The position numbers and the translations under genes are program-made. The notes under the pieces were generated by a model. That model searched no databases and was not told the origin of the DNA. It worked only from the letters and a program-made list of their open reading frames with translations. Positions 50,316-59,539 of a stretch of DNA of 64,000 bases are shown here, one piece after another (position 1 is the stretch's first letter; every line of letters starts with the position of its first letter). Source of the stretch: Massilia aurea (lineage in GTDB: Bacteria; Pseudomonadota; Gammaproteobacteria; Burkholderiales; Burkholderiaceae_D); contig NZ_JANUGZ010000004.1 in assembly GCF_024753205.1 (NCBI RefSeq), forward strand, positions 620,001-684,000. The letters are read 5' to 3'.

Positions 50316-50851
50316 TGACTATTCCTGTATTGGCCCACATCGAGCGCGCCGCGCGCATCAAGGTCATGATCTTCGACGTCGACGGTGTGCTCACCGACGG
50401 CAGCCTGACTTATGGCCCCGATGGCGAAGTCACCAAGACCTTCAATGTGCTCGATGGCCTGGGCATTCAGATGCTGGGTAAATCCGGTGTGCAGACTGCG
50501 ATCATCAGTGCGCGTCTGTCGCCGATCGTCGTCCGGCGCGCCGCCGACCTTGGCATCTCGCATGTCTACCAGGGCAACCACGACAAGCGCATCGGCTTTG
50601 CCAATCTGCTCGAAGCCACCGGCTTTACCGCCGACCAATGCGGCTACATCGGCGACGACGTGATCGACCTGCCGCTGTTCGCGCGCGTGGGCTTTGCCGT
50701 TGCGGTACCGTCCGGCCATCCGGACGTGCAGCACCGCGCGCATTACGTGACGAAGAACGGTGGCGGGCGTGGCGCGGTGCGCGAGATCTGCGACCTGGTC
50801 ATGCGCGCGCAGGGCACCTATGACCAGGCGCTCGCGCCGTATTTCGCCTGA
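50315..50851 (+). CDS. kdsC: 3-deoxy-D-manno-octulosonate-8-phosphate phosphatase KdsC
   Basis: HAD-family phosphatase (C0 class, small, tetrameric) that frees Kdo from Kdo-8-phosphate. Motif I DVDGVLTDG with both aspartates, motif II Ser/Thr in AIISAR, Lys in NHDKRIGF, motif III GDDVIDLP. 178 residues. Coupled to kdsD; lptC follows after 5 bases. Confidence 0.96.
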   Translation: MTIPVLAHIERAARIKVMIFDVDGVLTDGSLTYGPDGEVTKTFNVLDGLGIQMLGKSGVQTAIISARLSPIVVRRAADLGISHVYQGNHDKRIGFANLLEATGFTADQCGYIGDDVIDLPLFARVGFAVAVPSGHPDVQHRAHYVTKNGGGRGAVREICDLVMRAQGTYDQALAPYFA

Positions 50852-50856
50852 GCGTC

Positions 50857-51462
50857 ATGGCTACTCTCGTCTCCAACAAGCGCACCTCGCATCGCTGGAA
50901 TCTGCTGGCGATGATCGTGATCGGCGTGTTCTTCGCCTTTGGCAGCTTCTGGCTGCTGCAGCTGATGCAGGCGACCGACATCGACGCGCAGCTGGGCGGC
51001 CCGCCCGACGAGCCGGATTACATCGTCGAGAATTTCTCGTTCGTGCGGATGACGCCCAACGGCCAGCCAAGCTACGTGGTGTCGGGCAAGCGCCTGGCCC
51101 ATATCCCGCTGGGCGATGTGTCGAACGTCGAGCAGCCGCTGATGCGCGGTGTCGAACCGGGCCGTCCGCCGATGACGGTGGTGGCCAAGAGCGCGCGCAT
51201 CTTCCACGAAGAACACCGCGTCGAACTGTTCGGCGACGTCGATCTGCAGCGCCCGAAGACGCCCACCAGCGAAGCGCTGCGCGTGCGCACGCAGGCCATG
51301 ACCGTATTGCCCGACGAAGAAATCGTCAAGACCGACCAGCCGATCGACATGGAGCTTGGCGCGTCCACTCTCAAGGCCACCGGCATGGTCGCCAACAATG
51401 CGACCATGCAGATGAAATTGTCCGGCCGCGGCCGTATCGTCTATCCGCCACGCCAGCGCTGA
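50857..51462 (+). CDS. lptC: LPS export protein LptC
   Basis: Bitopic inner-membrane protein that passes LPS from LptBFG to LptA. One membrane segment (about residues 18-40), then a beta-jellyroll periplasmic domain with YIVENFSFVRMTPNGQPSYVVSG. 201 residues. In the standard position between kdsC and lptA. Confidence 0.93.
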   Translation: MATLVSNKRTSHRWNLLAMIVIGVFFAFGSFWLLQLMQATDIDAQLGGPPDEPDYIVENFSFVRMTPNGQPSYVVSGKRLAHIPLGDVSNVEQPLMRGVEPGRPPMTVVAKSARIFHEEHRVELFGDVDLQRPKTPTSEALRVRTQAMTVLPDEEIVKTDQPIDMELGASTLKATGMVANNATMQMKLSGRGRIVYPPRQR

Positions 51463-51507
51463 AGGCTGCAAGCCATGCGCGCGTGCTAACCCAGGAACAG
51501 CACCACA

Positions 51508-52056
51508 ATGAAAAAACTATTTGCTGCCGCTTTCTTTTCACTCCTTTCCTTGACCGCCATGGCCGAAAAGGCCGACTCGCTCAAGCAGGCGGCTCTCGAG
51601 TTTGATAATTCCGATGCCGACGGGGTCGCCGGCATTCGCACGTTTACCGGCAACGTGATCGTGACCCGCGGCACGCTGCTGATCAAGGCCGAGCGCGCCG
51701 TTCTTCGGGAGACGCCCGAAGGCTACATGAGCGTGACGCTCACCGCGGCCAACGGCAAGCCAGCCACGTTCCGCCAGAAGCGCGACGGCGGCCCGAACCT
51801 GTGGGTTGAGGGCCAGGCCGAACGCATCGAATACGATGAGCGTTCGGAGCTGGTGCGCCTGTACTCGAACGCCGTCGTCAAGGAACTCGAAAACGACCGG
51901 ATGACCAACCAGATGACCGGTCCGTTCATCTCGTACGACAACCGCAAGGAAGTCGTCGCCGTGCGCAATGACGTCAGCGGCGAGAGCAAGGTTGGCGGCG
52001 GACGCGGCACGCTGATCCTGGCGCCCAAGCGTGCGCCGGCCGGAGGCACGCAATGA
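51508..52056 (+). CDS. lptA: LPS transport periplasmic protein LptA
   Basis: Forms the periplasmic bridge for LPS. Cleaved signal peptide ([19 protein letters not shown]), then an OstA-like jellyroll with [21 protein letters not shown] and [11 protein letters not shown]. 182 residues. The stop overlaps the lptB start (ATGA). Confidence 0.95.
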   Translation: MKKLFAAAFFSLLSLTAMAEKADSLKQAALEFDNSDADGVAGIRTFTGNVIVTRGTLLIKAERAVLRETPEGYMSVTLTAANGKPATFRQKRDGGPNLWVEGQAERIEYDERSELVRLYSNAVVKELENDRMTNQMTGPFISYDNRKEVVAVRNDVSGESKVGGGRGTLILAPKRAPAGGTQ

Positions 52057-52808
52057 CGGAACTGAACGATCGCAGCACGCTGGTCGTCAAGGGCCTGCAG
52101 AAAAGCTATGGCAAGCGCCTGGTCGTGCGCGACGTGTCGCTCGATGTCGAATGCGGCGAAGTGGTGGGTTTGCTGGGCCCGAACGGCGCCGGCAAGACCA
52201 CGTCGTTCTACATGATCGTCGGCCTGGTGCCGTCGGACGCCGGCTCGATCAGCATCAACGGCACCGACATCACCAGCCTGCCGATCCACCGCCGCGCGGT
52301 GCTCGGCCTGTCGTACCTGCCGCAGGAAGCCTCGGTGTTTCGCAAGCTGACCGTGGAAGAAAACATCCGCGCCGTGCTCGAACTGCAGAAGGTCAACGGC
52401 AAGTCGCTCACCAAAACCGAGATCAGCGACCGCCTCGATACTTTGCTGGCCGACCTGCAGATCGAGAAGCTGCGCGAGAACCCGGCGCTGTCGCTGTCGG
52501 GCGGTGAGCGGCGCCGCGTGGAGATCGCGCGCGCACTGGCGACCAACCCGCGCTTCGTGCTGCTCGACGAACCGTTCGCCGGCGTCGATCCGATCGCCGT
52601 GATCGAGATCCAGCGCATCGTACGCTTCCTCAAGGAGCGCAAGATCGGCGTCCTGATCACCGACCACAATGTCCGCGAGACGCTTGGTATCTGCGACCGC
52701 GCCTACATCATCAACCAGGGGGCGGTGCTCGCATCCGGCCGTCCCGACGATATCATCGCCGACGAGTCGGTGCGCCGCGTGTACCTTGGTGAACATTTCC
52801 GCATGTAA
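52053..52808 (+). CDS. lptB: LPS export ABC transporter ATP-binding protein LptB
   Basis: Cytoplasmic ATPase that powers LPS extraction with LptFG. Walker [11 protein letters not shown]-loop LPQEASVF, signature [15 protein letters not shown], Walker [13 protein letters not shown], and switch His in [10 protein letters not shown]. 251 residues. rpoN starts 14 bases downstream. Confidence 0.97.
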   Translation: MTELNDRSTLVVKGLQKSYGKRLVVRDVSLDVECGEVVGLLGPNGAGKTTSFYMIVGLVPSDAGSISINGTDITSLPIHRRAVLGLSYLPQEASVFRKLTVEENIRAVLELQKVNGKSLTKTEISDRLDTLLADLQIEKLRENPALSLSGGERRRVEIARALATNPRFVLLDEPFAGVDPIAVIEIQRIVRFLKERKIGVLITDHNVRETLGICDRAYIINQGAVLASGRPDDIIADESVRRVYLGEHFRM

Positions 52809-52822
52809 GCCATACTCAATTG

Positions 52823-54310
52823 ATGAAACAGTCCCTTCAGCTCCGCACTTCGCAGCACCTGGCGCTCACGCCACAGCTGCAGCAATCGATCCGGTTGCTG
52901 CAGCTGTCGACGCTCGAACTGCATCAGGAGATCGAGCAGATACTGGGCGATAACCCGCTGCTCGAAAGGCTCGACGATCCGCTCGATCATTCGGTGCGCT
53001 TGCTGGCCGATGGGGCCATCAACAATGCGCCGGCATCCGGCGAGGCGCCACCCGCGCCGGGCCAGCAGGCCGAAGGTGAGGGCAGCGCGCCGGCCGAGGG
53101 CGAGGGCGCCGAAGGCGGCGCGGTCGATGGCGACCGGCCCGACAATGAGTGGAGCGAAGGCAGCGGTGCGTCGTCCGGCAGTGGCAGCAGCAGCGACGAC
53201 GAAGACGGCCGCCCGCAGCTGGAGGCGTGCGCCATCACGCTGCGCGAACACCTGATGGAACAGGTGCGCGAAACGCTGCTGTCGACCCGCGACCGCGCGC
53301 TGGCCGAACTGGTGATCGACGCGCTCGACGACAACGGCTACCTGGAAGAACCGCTCGACGACATCCATGCGCGTCTGCCCGAAGAACTCGAGGTCGACCT
53401 CGACGAGCTGCGCTGCGCGCTGGCGATGGTGCAGAGCATGGACCCGGTGGGCGTGGGCGCGCGCAGTGCGGCCGAATGCCTGGCGCTGCAGATCCGGCGC
53501 ATGCCGGGCGTGCCGATGGTCACGCGGCGCATGGCCCTGAAGATCGTCGAAGGGTACCTGACCTGGTTCGCGCAGCGCGAATACAGCAAGCTGAAAAAAG
53601 CGCTCGATTGCGACGACGAAGACCTGCGCGAAGTGCAGGCCGTGGTCCGCCAGTGCAACCCGCACCCGGGCGCCGCGTTCGCGTCGAACGTGTCGGATTA
53701 CGTGGTGCCGGACGTGATCGTGCGGCGCGCCAAGAACGGCTGGGCGGTCACGCTGAACCAGGACGTGATGCCGCGCCTGCGCGTGAACAGCCTGTACGCC
53801 ACCATGCTCAAGCAGGGCCGCACCGAGAGCCAGATGGGCGCGCAGATGCAAGAGGCGAAGTGGCTCATCAAGAACATGCGCCAGCGTTTCGACACGATCC
53901 TGCGTGTGGCCGAGGCCATTGTCGAGCGCCAGCGCAACTTTTTCAGCCATGGCGCGGTTGCCATGCGGCCCCTTGTTTTGCGTGAGATAGCTGATACACT
54001 AGGTCTGCACGAGAGCACGATCTCTCGTGTCACAACCCAGAAATACATGCTGACCCCGCACGGCATGTTCGAGTTGAAGTATTTCTTCGGTAGCCACGTT
54101 GCCACCGAAGCGGGAGGCGAAGCATCCTCAACGGCAATCCGTGCGCTCATCGCACAATTGACAGGAGCAGAAGACCCTAAGAATCCATTATCCGATAGCA
54201 AGATCGCGGAAATGCTCGGGGAACAAGGCATGGTCATTGCGCGCAGGACGGTCGCAAAATACCGTGAAGCGCTCAAGATCCCCCCCGTCAGTCTCCGCAA
54301 AGCCTTGTAA
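52823..54310 (+). CDS. rpoN: RNA polymerase sigma-54 factor
   Basis: Alternative sigma factor that needs enhancer-binding activators. Gln/Leu-rich region I (about 1-50: LRTSQHLALTPQLQQSIRLL), acidic and Gly/Ser-rich region II (about 70-135), core-binding domain, DNA-crosslinking and HTH region (LGLHESTISRVT), and the RpoN box ARRTVAKYRE at about 473-482. 495 residues. ATG 52823 preferred to TTG 52820. The usual neighbour hpf follows after 74 bases. Confidence 0.97.
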   Translation: MKQSLQLRTSQHLALTPQLQQSIRLLQLSTLELHQEIEQILGDNPLLERLDDPLDHSVRLLADGAINNAPASGEAPPAPGQQAEGEGSAPAEGEGAEGGAVDGDRPDNEWSEGSGASSGSGSSSDDEDGRPQLEACAITLREHLMEQVRETLLSTRDRALAELVIDALDDNGYLEEPLDDIHARLPEELEVDLDELRCALAMVQSMDPVGVGARSAAECLALQIRRMPGVPMVTRRMALKIVEGYLTWFAQREYSKLKKALDCDDEDLREVQAVVRQCNPHPGAAFASNVSDYVVPDVIVRRAKNGWAVTLNQDVMPRLRVNSLYATMLKQGRTESQMGAQMQEAKWLIKNMRQRFDTILRVAEAIVERQRNFFSHGAVAMRPLVLREIADTLGLHESTISRVTTQKYMLTPHGMFELKYFFGSHVATEAGGEASSTAIRALIAQLTGAEDPKNPLSDSKIAEMLGEQGMVIARRTVAKYREALKIPPVSLRKAL

Positions 54311-54384
54311 CAACGCCGCTCATACAGTCTGTGCCTTCAGCTCCTGTATGGTGCAAGCGACGTGACATCTTCAAAGGAGTGTGT

Positions 54385-54741
54385 ATGAACCTCACCATCA
54401 GTGGTCACCATCTCGAAGTAACCCCTGCCATCCGTGAATACGTTCAGAATAAGCTGGAACGCATTATTCGCCATTTCGATCAAGTCATAGATACCCACGT
54501 CTTCCTGGCCGTCGATAACCTCACTGAAAAAGAAAAAAGGCAAAAAGCTGAAATCAATGTCCAAGTGTCGGGCAAGACCCTGCACGTGGCGAGCGTCGCG
54601 CAAGACCTGTATGCCGCGATCGACATGTTGATGGATAAACTGGATCGACAAATTCTGAAGCACAAGCAGATGCTCAAAGACCATAACCGCACAGCGATCA
54701 AACGCCTGGACGTCGACGAAGCAGACGTCGCTGCCGCCTGA
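54385..54741 (+). CDS. hpf: Ribosome hibernation promoting factor HPF (short form)
   Basis: Binds the 30S decoding region and promotes inactive 100S ribosomes in stationary phase. 118 residues with the beta-alpha-beta-beta-beta-alpha core: MNLTISGHHLEVTPAIREYV, conserved basic helices, and DLYAAIDMLMDKLDRQILKHK. No C-terminal dimerisation domain, so the short gamma/beta form. AAAGGAG precedes ATG 54385. A terminator follows, and ptsN/hprK, which often come next, are absent. Confidence 0.95.
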   Translation: MNLTISGHHLEVTPAIREYVQNKLERIIRHFDQVIDTHVFLAVDNLTEKEKRQKAEINVQVSGKTLHVASVAQDLYAAIDMLMDKLDRQILKHKQMLKDHNRTAIKRLDVDEADVAAA

Positions 54742-54765
54742 TCGAGCGCAGGTCACCACCGCCAG

Positions 54766-54791
54766 GGGCGTCTTTTCGGGACGCCCTTTTT
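54766..54791 (+). terminator. Intrinsic terminator after hpf
   Basis: Stem GGGCGTC / GACGCCC with loop TTTTCGG, followed by TTTTT. Ends the long kdsD-to-hpf gene set. Confidence 0.85.
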
Positions 54792-54839
54792 GCATCCCGC
54801 TGCCGGTAAAATATGTGTTTCCTTTCGATGGATCACGCC

Positions 54840-55916
54840 ATGTCCGAACACGTCCTGACCCGCATCGCCAACCGCACCGGCATCATCACCCTCGACCGTC
54901 CCAAGGCGCTCAATTCGCTGTCGCTGGACATGGTGCGCGCGCTGACCGCGATCCTGCTCGGCTGGCAGCTTGACGCCGCCGTCGATGCGGTCGTGATCAC
55001 CAGCAGCAGCGAAAAAGCACTGTGCGCGGGCGGCGATATCCGCTTCTTCCACGACGTCGGCAACGCCTCGCCACAAGGCGGCAGCGCACTGCTCGAGGAT
55101 TTCTTCACCGAAGAATACGCGCTGAACCACCTGATCCATTTTTATCCGAAGCCGTACATTGCGCTGATGGACGGCGTGGTCATGGGCGGCGGCATGGGCA
55201 TCGCGCAGGGTGGGCCCGATTGCGGCCTGCGCATCGTCACCGAGCGCACCAAGATGGCAATGCCCGAGGTGAATATCGGCCTGTTCCCCGATGTCGGCGG
55301 CAGCCATTTCCTGTCGCACGCACCGGGCCAATTGGGGATGTTTTTGGGCTTGACCGGCTTGACGATCGGCGCGGCCGACGCACTGTACGTGGGCCTGGCC
55401 GATGTGTTCGTGGCAGGCAGCGACCTGGCGGCATTGCACGCGCTGATCGAAGCGACGCCGGGCGCGGATCTGCCGGCGGCGATCCGCGCGTTCTCCAGCC
55501 AGCATGCCGGCGAGAGCGAATTGCAGGCCAACCGCGCGCGCATCGATGCGCACTTCGGCGCGGACTCGGTGGCGGCAATCATGGCGTCGCTCGAGGGTGA
55601 CGACACGCCATTCGCGCAGAAGGCATTGCGCGCGATGCGTCAGCGCTCGCCGTTGATGATGTGCGTGACGCGCGAGCTGCTGCTGCGCGGCGCGTCGCTC
55701 GACGTCGCCGACTGCCTGCGCCTGGAACGCTCGCTCGTGCGCCGCAACTTCGAGCATGGTGAAGTACTCGAAGGCGTGCGCGCGCTCGTCATCGACAAGG
55801 ACAATGCGCCGCAATGGAATCCGCCGTCGCTCGAGCTCGTGACCGATGCGATGGTCGCGCACTTCTTTGCGCCGGTGTGGCCGGTGCATGCGCATCCGCT
55901 GCGGCATCTCGCGTAA
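54840..55916 (+). CDS. Enoyl-CoA hydratase/isomerase family, probable 3-hydroxyisobutyryl-CoA hydrolase
   Basis: 358 residues, the length of the ECH_2 (HIBYL-CoA hydrolase) branch of crotonases; that enzyme acts in valine breakdown. Oxyanion-hole strands: ALCAGGDIRFFHD and MDGVVMGGGMGIA; the catalytic Glu/Asp region is AMPEVNIGLFPDVGGSHFLS. ATG 54840 chosen; ATG 54828 is an in-frame alternative. Single gene; no other valine-pathway genes are adjacent, so substrate is inferred from family only. Confidence 0.88.
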   Translation: MSEHVLTRIANRTGIITLDRPKALNSLSLDMVRALTAILLGWQLDAAVDAVVITSSSEKALCAGGDIRFFHDVGNASPQGGSALLEDFFTEEYALNHLIHFYPKPYIALMDGVVMGGGMGIAQGGPDCGLRIVTERTKMAMPEVNIGLFPDVGGSHFLSHAPGQLGMFLGLTGLTIGAADALYVGLADVFVAGSDLAALHALIEATPGADLPAAIRAFSSQHAGESELQANRARIDAHFGADSVAAIMASLEGDDTPFAQKALRAMRQRSPLMMCVTRELLLRGASLDVADCLRLERSLVRRNFEHGEVLEGVRALVIDKDNAPQWNPPSLELVTDAMVAHFFAPVWPVHAHPLRHLA

Positions 55917-56001
55917 GCGTCTCCATGCATATCCGTTTACGCGTGACTTTTCGCGCAGGCGGTGCAAACATCGTGGCTTCATGAACCGATGAGGACCCCC
56001 G

Positions 56002-57072
56002 ATGCGCATAACCGCCTTGCTGTTGTCGATGACCTTGTGCGGCAGCGCCGCCGCCCAGTCCTGGCAGCCTGACTTCAATGCGAGTGCATTCAAGGGACCG
56101 GTCTCCGGGCCTGCCAACGAGGTGCTGGTGCTGGGCTCGCCCCATCTGTCACAATTGCCGAACACCTTCCAGGCCGCCAGTCTGACGCTGCTGAACGAGC
56201 GCCTGGCCGCATGGAAGCCGCAGGCGATTGCGATCGAGGCGGTATCCGGGCCGCAGTGCGACTTCATGCGAAGCTACCCGGCGCGCTACAAGGACTCGAT
56301 CGGCGCCTACTGCCGGGATCCCGCGCCGGCGCGGCTGGCCACGGGACTGGATGTCGCGACGGCGACCGAGGCCGCCGAGGCCTTGCTGGCAGCCTGGCCC
56401 GCTGCGCCTACACCCGCACAGCGCCGGCGCCTGGCGGCGCTGTTCCTCGCTGGTGGCGAGCAGGCATCGGCGCTGGTCCAGTGGCTGCGCCTGCCCGAGG
56501 GCGAGCGCCGTGCCGGCGACGGCCTGGACGCTGCACTGGTCGGCGTGCTCGTGAAGCTGGAAACCAGACGCGACGAAAGCCTGATGATCGGTGCGCGCCT
56601 GGCCGCCCGGCTCGGGCACGAGCGCCTGTATGCGATGGACGACCATACCGCCGACAGCGCGTCTGAAGACCAGAAGGCGTTTGGCGATGCGCTGATGACG
56701 GCGTGGGACAACCCAGCCACGAAGCAGCGCACGGCGGTGGACAAGGCGCAGGAGAGCTTGCTGGCGGGTGCCGAAGGCGTGCTGGCGATGTACCGCGCTG
56801 ACAATGCGCCTGGCCAGGCGGCCCTAATTTACCGTAGCGACTTCGGCGCGGCCATCAACGAGCCGTCAGCGCAGCGCTTCGGCCGCCAGTACGTCGGTTA
56901 CTGGGAAACGCGCAACCTGCGCATGGCGGCCAATATCCGGGACGTGCTGGGGATGCGGCCCGGCCAGCGCATGCTGGTCATCGTCGGCGCGTCGCACAAG
57001 GGATATCTTGAGTCATATCTGCACCAGATGCATGATGTGCGGATCGTGGATGCGGCACGGGTGCTGAAATAA
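56002..57072 (+). CDS. DUF5694-type protein (TraB/ChaN-like), periplasmic
   Basis: 356 residues with a cleavable signal peptide (MRITALLLSMTLCGSAAAQ). The mature part has VLVLGSPHLSQLP near the start, AIAIEAVSGPQC, and the late IVGASHKGYLESYL, the GxxH/E/GxSH layout of TraB, GumN and ChaN-like proteins that may bind haem or metals or act as proteases. I assign it to DUF5694 by this pattern. GAGG precedes the ATG. Last gene with normal high GC before the accessory region. Confidence 0.75.
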   Translation: MRITALLLSMTLCGSAAAQSWQPDFNASAFKGPVSGPANEVLVLGSPHLSQLPNTFQAASLTLLNERLAAWKPQAIAIEAVSGPQCDFMRSYPARYKDSIGAYCRDPAPARLATGLDVATATEAAEALLAAWPAAPTPAQRRRLAALFLAGGEQASALVQWLRLPEGERRAGDGLDAALVGVLVKLETRRDESLMIGARLAARLGHERLYAMDDHTADSASEDQKAFGDALMTAWDNPATKQRTAVDKAQESLLAGAEGVLAMYRADNAPGQAALIYRSDFGAAINEPSAQRFGRQYVGYWETRNLRMAANIRDVLGMRPGQRMLVIVGASHKGYLESYLHQMHDVRIVDAARVLK

Positions 57073-57187
57073 TGTGACGGTCGCAGTTCGTTAAAAGCAG
57101 AACCAATCAATGAAATTAGCCAGCTTATTCCTGATGGACCGTTGACCTACGTGTACTACACCAGTGGGAAGGTAGTCGATACGATCT
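57073..57187 (+). pseudogene. Possible C-terminal gene remnant
   Basis: Directly after the DUF5694 stop, the same frame continues for about 37 sense codons to a TGA at about 57187, ending GPLTYVYYTSGKVVDTI. It reads like the end of a protein but has no start codon or Shine-Dalgarno sequence. GC drops here. The rest of the gap to 57241 shows nothing recognisable. Family unknown; may be chance. Confidence 0.3.
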
Positions 57188-57241
57188 GACACGACTGCGG
57201 CATTCGCATCAGCGATGCTGGTGTCACTGGCATTTCTTCTA

Positions 57242-58006
57242 TTACGTGCGGTTGATTGACACGCCACCATCCACCAAAAGCGTCGAGCCAGTGCTGAAGC
57301 TGGAGGCATCCGAAGCGAGATAGAGTGCCGAGCGGGCGATTTCCTCCGGCCGTGCAATGCGTTTGAGGGCGTGCAAGCTTTTTACAAAAGCCAGCGCCTC
57401 AGGCGTATTGGCGGTCGCTCGGCCCATCGGCGTATCGGTTCCCCCTGGGAGTAAAGCATTGGCGCGAATACCGTGCATGCCATACTCCACGGCGATAACC
57501 TGCATCAGACCGATCAGTCCTGCTTTACTGGCAGCGTATGCCCCCATTCCTGGAAAACCCACAGTGCTTCCGACAAATGTCGACGTGAAAATGATCGAAC
57601 CACCGCCTCGTTTTATCATTGCGGGCAGTTGGTACTTCGCACCAAGAAAAGAGCCCGTCAAATTTGTATCGAGTGTAGCTTGCCAGGCATCAGCCGGTAT
57701 ATCGGCCACTGGGGCGGGATCCCCTGTCGTACCAGCGTTGTTGAAAGCAATGTCGAGTCCGCCAAAGCGGCTTTCTGCCATTTCAACCAATGAGCGCGCA
57801 AGGTTCTCGTCCCTGATGTCCCCGGCAATGGCAACTGCCTCACCGCCAATCCGCTCGATGTCCGCGACCAGTTTGACAAGTTCGCTGTGGCGGCGAGCGG
57901 TGACGACCAGCTTCGCACCTTCGTTTGCGAATAGCTTGGCCGTTTCGTATCCAATGCCTGAACTTGCGCCAGTGACGATTGCTACTTTCCCTGATAACTG
58001 CAGCAT
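57242..58006 (-). CDS. SDR family NAD(P)-dependent oxidoreductase
   Basis: Classical short-chain dehydrogenase, 254 residues. Cofactor motif TGASSGIG, NNAG, catalytic Ser in IIFTSTFVGS, Tyr and Lys in YAASK, and the C-terminal SGSTLLVDGG-like ending (STGSTLLVDGGVS). TARRHSEL after strand 2 suggests NADPH preference. ATG 58006 has AAAGGA at a suitable distance. Lies 225 bases downstream of the hxlR-type gene on the same strand and likely answers to it. Substrate unknown. Confidence 0.92.
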   Translation of the reverse strand: MLQLSGKVAIVTGASSGIGYETAKLFANEGAKLVVTARRHSELVKLVADIERIGGEAVAIAGDIRDENLARSLVEMAESRFGGLDIAFNNAGTTGDPAPVADIPADAWQATLDTNLTGSFLGAKYQLPAMIKRGGGSIIFTSTFVGSTVGFPGMGAYAASKAGLIGLMQVIAVEYGMHGIRANALLPGGTDTPMGRATANTPEALAFVKSLHALKRIARPEEIARSALYLASDASSFSTGSTLLVDGGVSINRT

Positions 58007-58231
58007 CGTGAATCCTTTGAAAGTATGGAGGAGACTCACAGCCTAACCAGCTAACGGATGACGATCTATTCGTTTATTGCTTTCAAATCGAAGGCCATGA
58101 ATACTGGTTCATGGACTAGATAAACCGCATAGGACTACAACGCGAGACTTACCTTGCCAGGGTTTGCAAGCGATTGAGCAGTGCGCTGCGGCTAAGTGCA
58201 GAGCATGTAAATAATGCGAACCTGCAAGCGA
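58007..58231. promoter_or_regulatory. Promoter region of the SDR gene
   Basis: 225 bases without a gene. Contains the inverted repeat CATGAA-tactgg-TTCATG (58096-58113), a possible regulator site. No clear -35/-10 pair was identified and no terminator for hxlR was seen. Confidence 0.35.
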
Positions 58232-58606
58232 CTAAGCTTCCAAACCGCCATTAGTAGTTTCTCGGCGCATAAATGTCCAATCGATCAGGCATTCAATTGA
58301 TGGGCCGAGCGCCAGGCCCATTTCGCTAAGTGCATATTCGACCTTAGGTGGCACCTGCGGATAAATCTTCCGTATGACAATCTCGTCCTTTTCCAACTCT
58401 TTCAGTTGCTGGATGAGCATCTTTTGATTGACGCCCTCCACGCGGCGCTCGAGTTCCGAAAAGCGAAGCGGCTGTTTTGCTGCAAAGAGCTGGAAGATGA
58501 TGACGATCTTCCATTTGCCCTCAAGCACACGTAGCGCTTCGCCTGTTGCAGCCGCCCAGACCAGCTGCTGCTTTGAGTCCTCACATTTCCAATCACGAAT
58601 CGACAT
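58232..58606 (-). CDS. HxlR-family transcriptional regulator
   Basis: 124-residue winged-helix regulator of the HxlR/MarR-like type. Conserved core: ALRVLEGKWKIVIIFQLF, RFSELERRVEGVNQKMLIQQLKELEKDEIVIR, and VEYALSEMGLAL. A Cys (in WKCED) stands at the N-terminus, where redox- or aldehyde-sensing members have their reactive cysteine. AAGG lies before ATG 58606. Divergent from the F420-reductase-like gene, with 101 bases between; likely controls that gene and the downstream SDR. Confidence 0.92.
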   Translation of the reverse strand: MSIRDWKCEDSKQQLVWAAATGEALRVLEGKWKIVIIFQLFAAKQPLRFSELERRVEGVNQKMLIQQLKELEKDEIVIRKIYPQVPPKVEYALSEMGLALGPSIECLIDWTFMRRETTNGGLEA

Positions 58607-58707
58607 GCACTTACCTTTTGGTGTGTATCCCACTTTTTGGTGGGTTCTTGTTGTTACAGAAGTTAGTCCATATTATGACACCACAGTAATCGTCAATGGG
58701 AGGGAAT
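58607..58707. promoter_or_regulatory. Divergent promoter region with candidate HxlR operator
   Basis: Contains CCCAC-tttttg-GTGGG (58629-58644) and, beside it, two similar runs CTTTTGGTG and CTTTTTGGTG. TTAGTCCATATTATGACA nearby is a plausible -10 area for the plus-strand gene. Operator role is inferred from symmetry and position. Confidence 0.4.
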
Positions 58708-59454
58708 ATGAAAATCGGTATTTTGGGAACAGGAAACATTGGTAAGACGCTTGTTGTGCGCTTGAGCCAGGCCGGGCATGAGGTGAAGGTCGCAAATTCG
58801 CGTGGCCCTGAAACGATTGATAAAGGACTTCTATCTTCAGGTGCGCTCGCTGTGACTACCGAGAACGCCCTGACGGATGTGGAGGTCGTCATTCTGTCCA
58901 TTCCACTCAATCGCATCCGGGATATTGCATCGCTGGTAGCCGGCCTTCCCGCTGAGACTGTCGTCATCGACACCTCCAACTATTATCCTTTCCGCGATGA
59001 AAAGATCGACGCCATCGAGCAGGGACAAGCCGAGAGCATGTGGGTAGCCGAGCAGCTTGGTCGCCCAATCGTCAAAGCATGGAATGCAATTGGCTCAGCG
59101 TCTCTGGCCAGGAAGTCAAAGCCGGTCGGGGCATCTGATCGGATCGCTATTCCGGTGGCCGCGGATCGAGATCACGATCGCAAGGTAGCCATGTCGCTGG
59201 TCAATGATACCGGCCTTGATGCTTTCGATGCTGGCTCGCTCGCGGACTCGTGGCGCCAACAGCCAGGCGCGCCCGTGTATTGCACGGATCTTTCCTACTC
59301 TGAGATCGGCGCGGCTCTGGATGCTGCACAGCGAGACAGGCTGCCCAAACGTCGAGATCTCGGCGTTGCCGTAATGCAGGAGCGCCTTGGGGACAGCACA
59401 ACGAATCCTGACGAAGAATGGGGTGTTCGGTTGGTCCGCGCCATCAATATGTAA
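58708..59454 (+). CDS. NAD(P)-binding oxidoreductase (F420-dependent NADP reductase-like)
   Basis: 248 residues with an N-terminal Rossmann fold: MKIGILGTGNIGKTLVVRL (GxGxxG at 7-12), NSRGPE after strand 2 as in NADP-binding members, and the DTSNYYPFRD and VKAWNAIGS segments of the NPD/F420-reductase family. Beta-proteobacteria usually lack F420, so a flavin or quinone substrate is more likely. GGGAGG precedes ATG 58708. Divergent from hxlR. Confidence 0.85.
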   Translation: MKIGILGTGNIGKTLVVRLSQAGHEVKVANSRGPETIDKGLLSSGALAVTTENALTDVEVVILSIPLNRIRDIASLVAGLPAETVVIDTSNYYPFRDEKIDAIEQGQAESMWVAEQLGRPIVKAWNAIGSASLARKSKPVGASDRIAIPVAADRDHDRKVAMSLVNDTGLDAFDAGSLADSWRQQPGAPVYCTDLSYSEIGAALDAAQRDRLPKRRDLGVAVMQERLGDSTTNPDEEWGVRLVRAINM

Positions 59455-59539
59455 GCGTGCAATACGCGTCGCGCCAGGCGCAGACATTCATCCAATAAAC
59501 GAGTGGGTTGGCCAGAACCCGCTTACCGAAAGGCCTCTC

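Noticed and set aside
57091..57357. 88-codon minus-strand frame upstream of the SDR stop
   Set aside because: It overlaps the SDR gene in another frame and has no recognisable motif or ribosome site.
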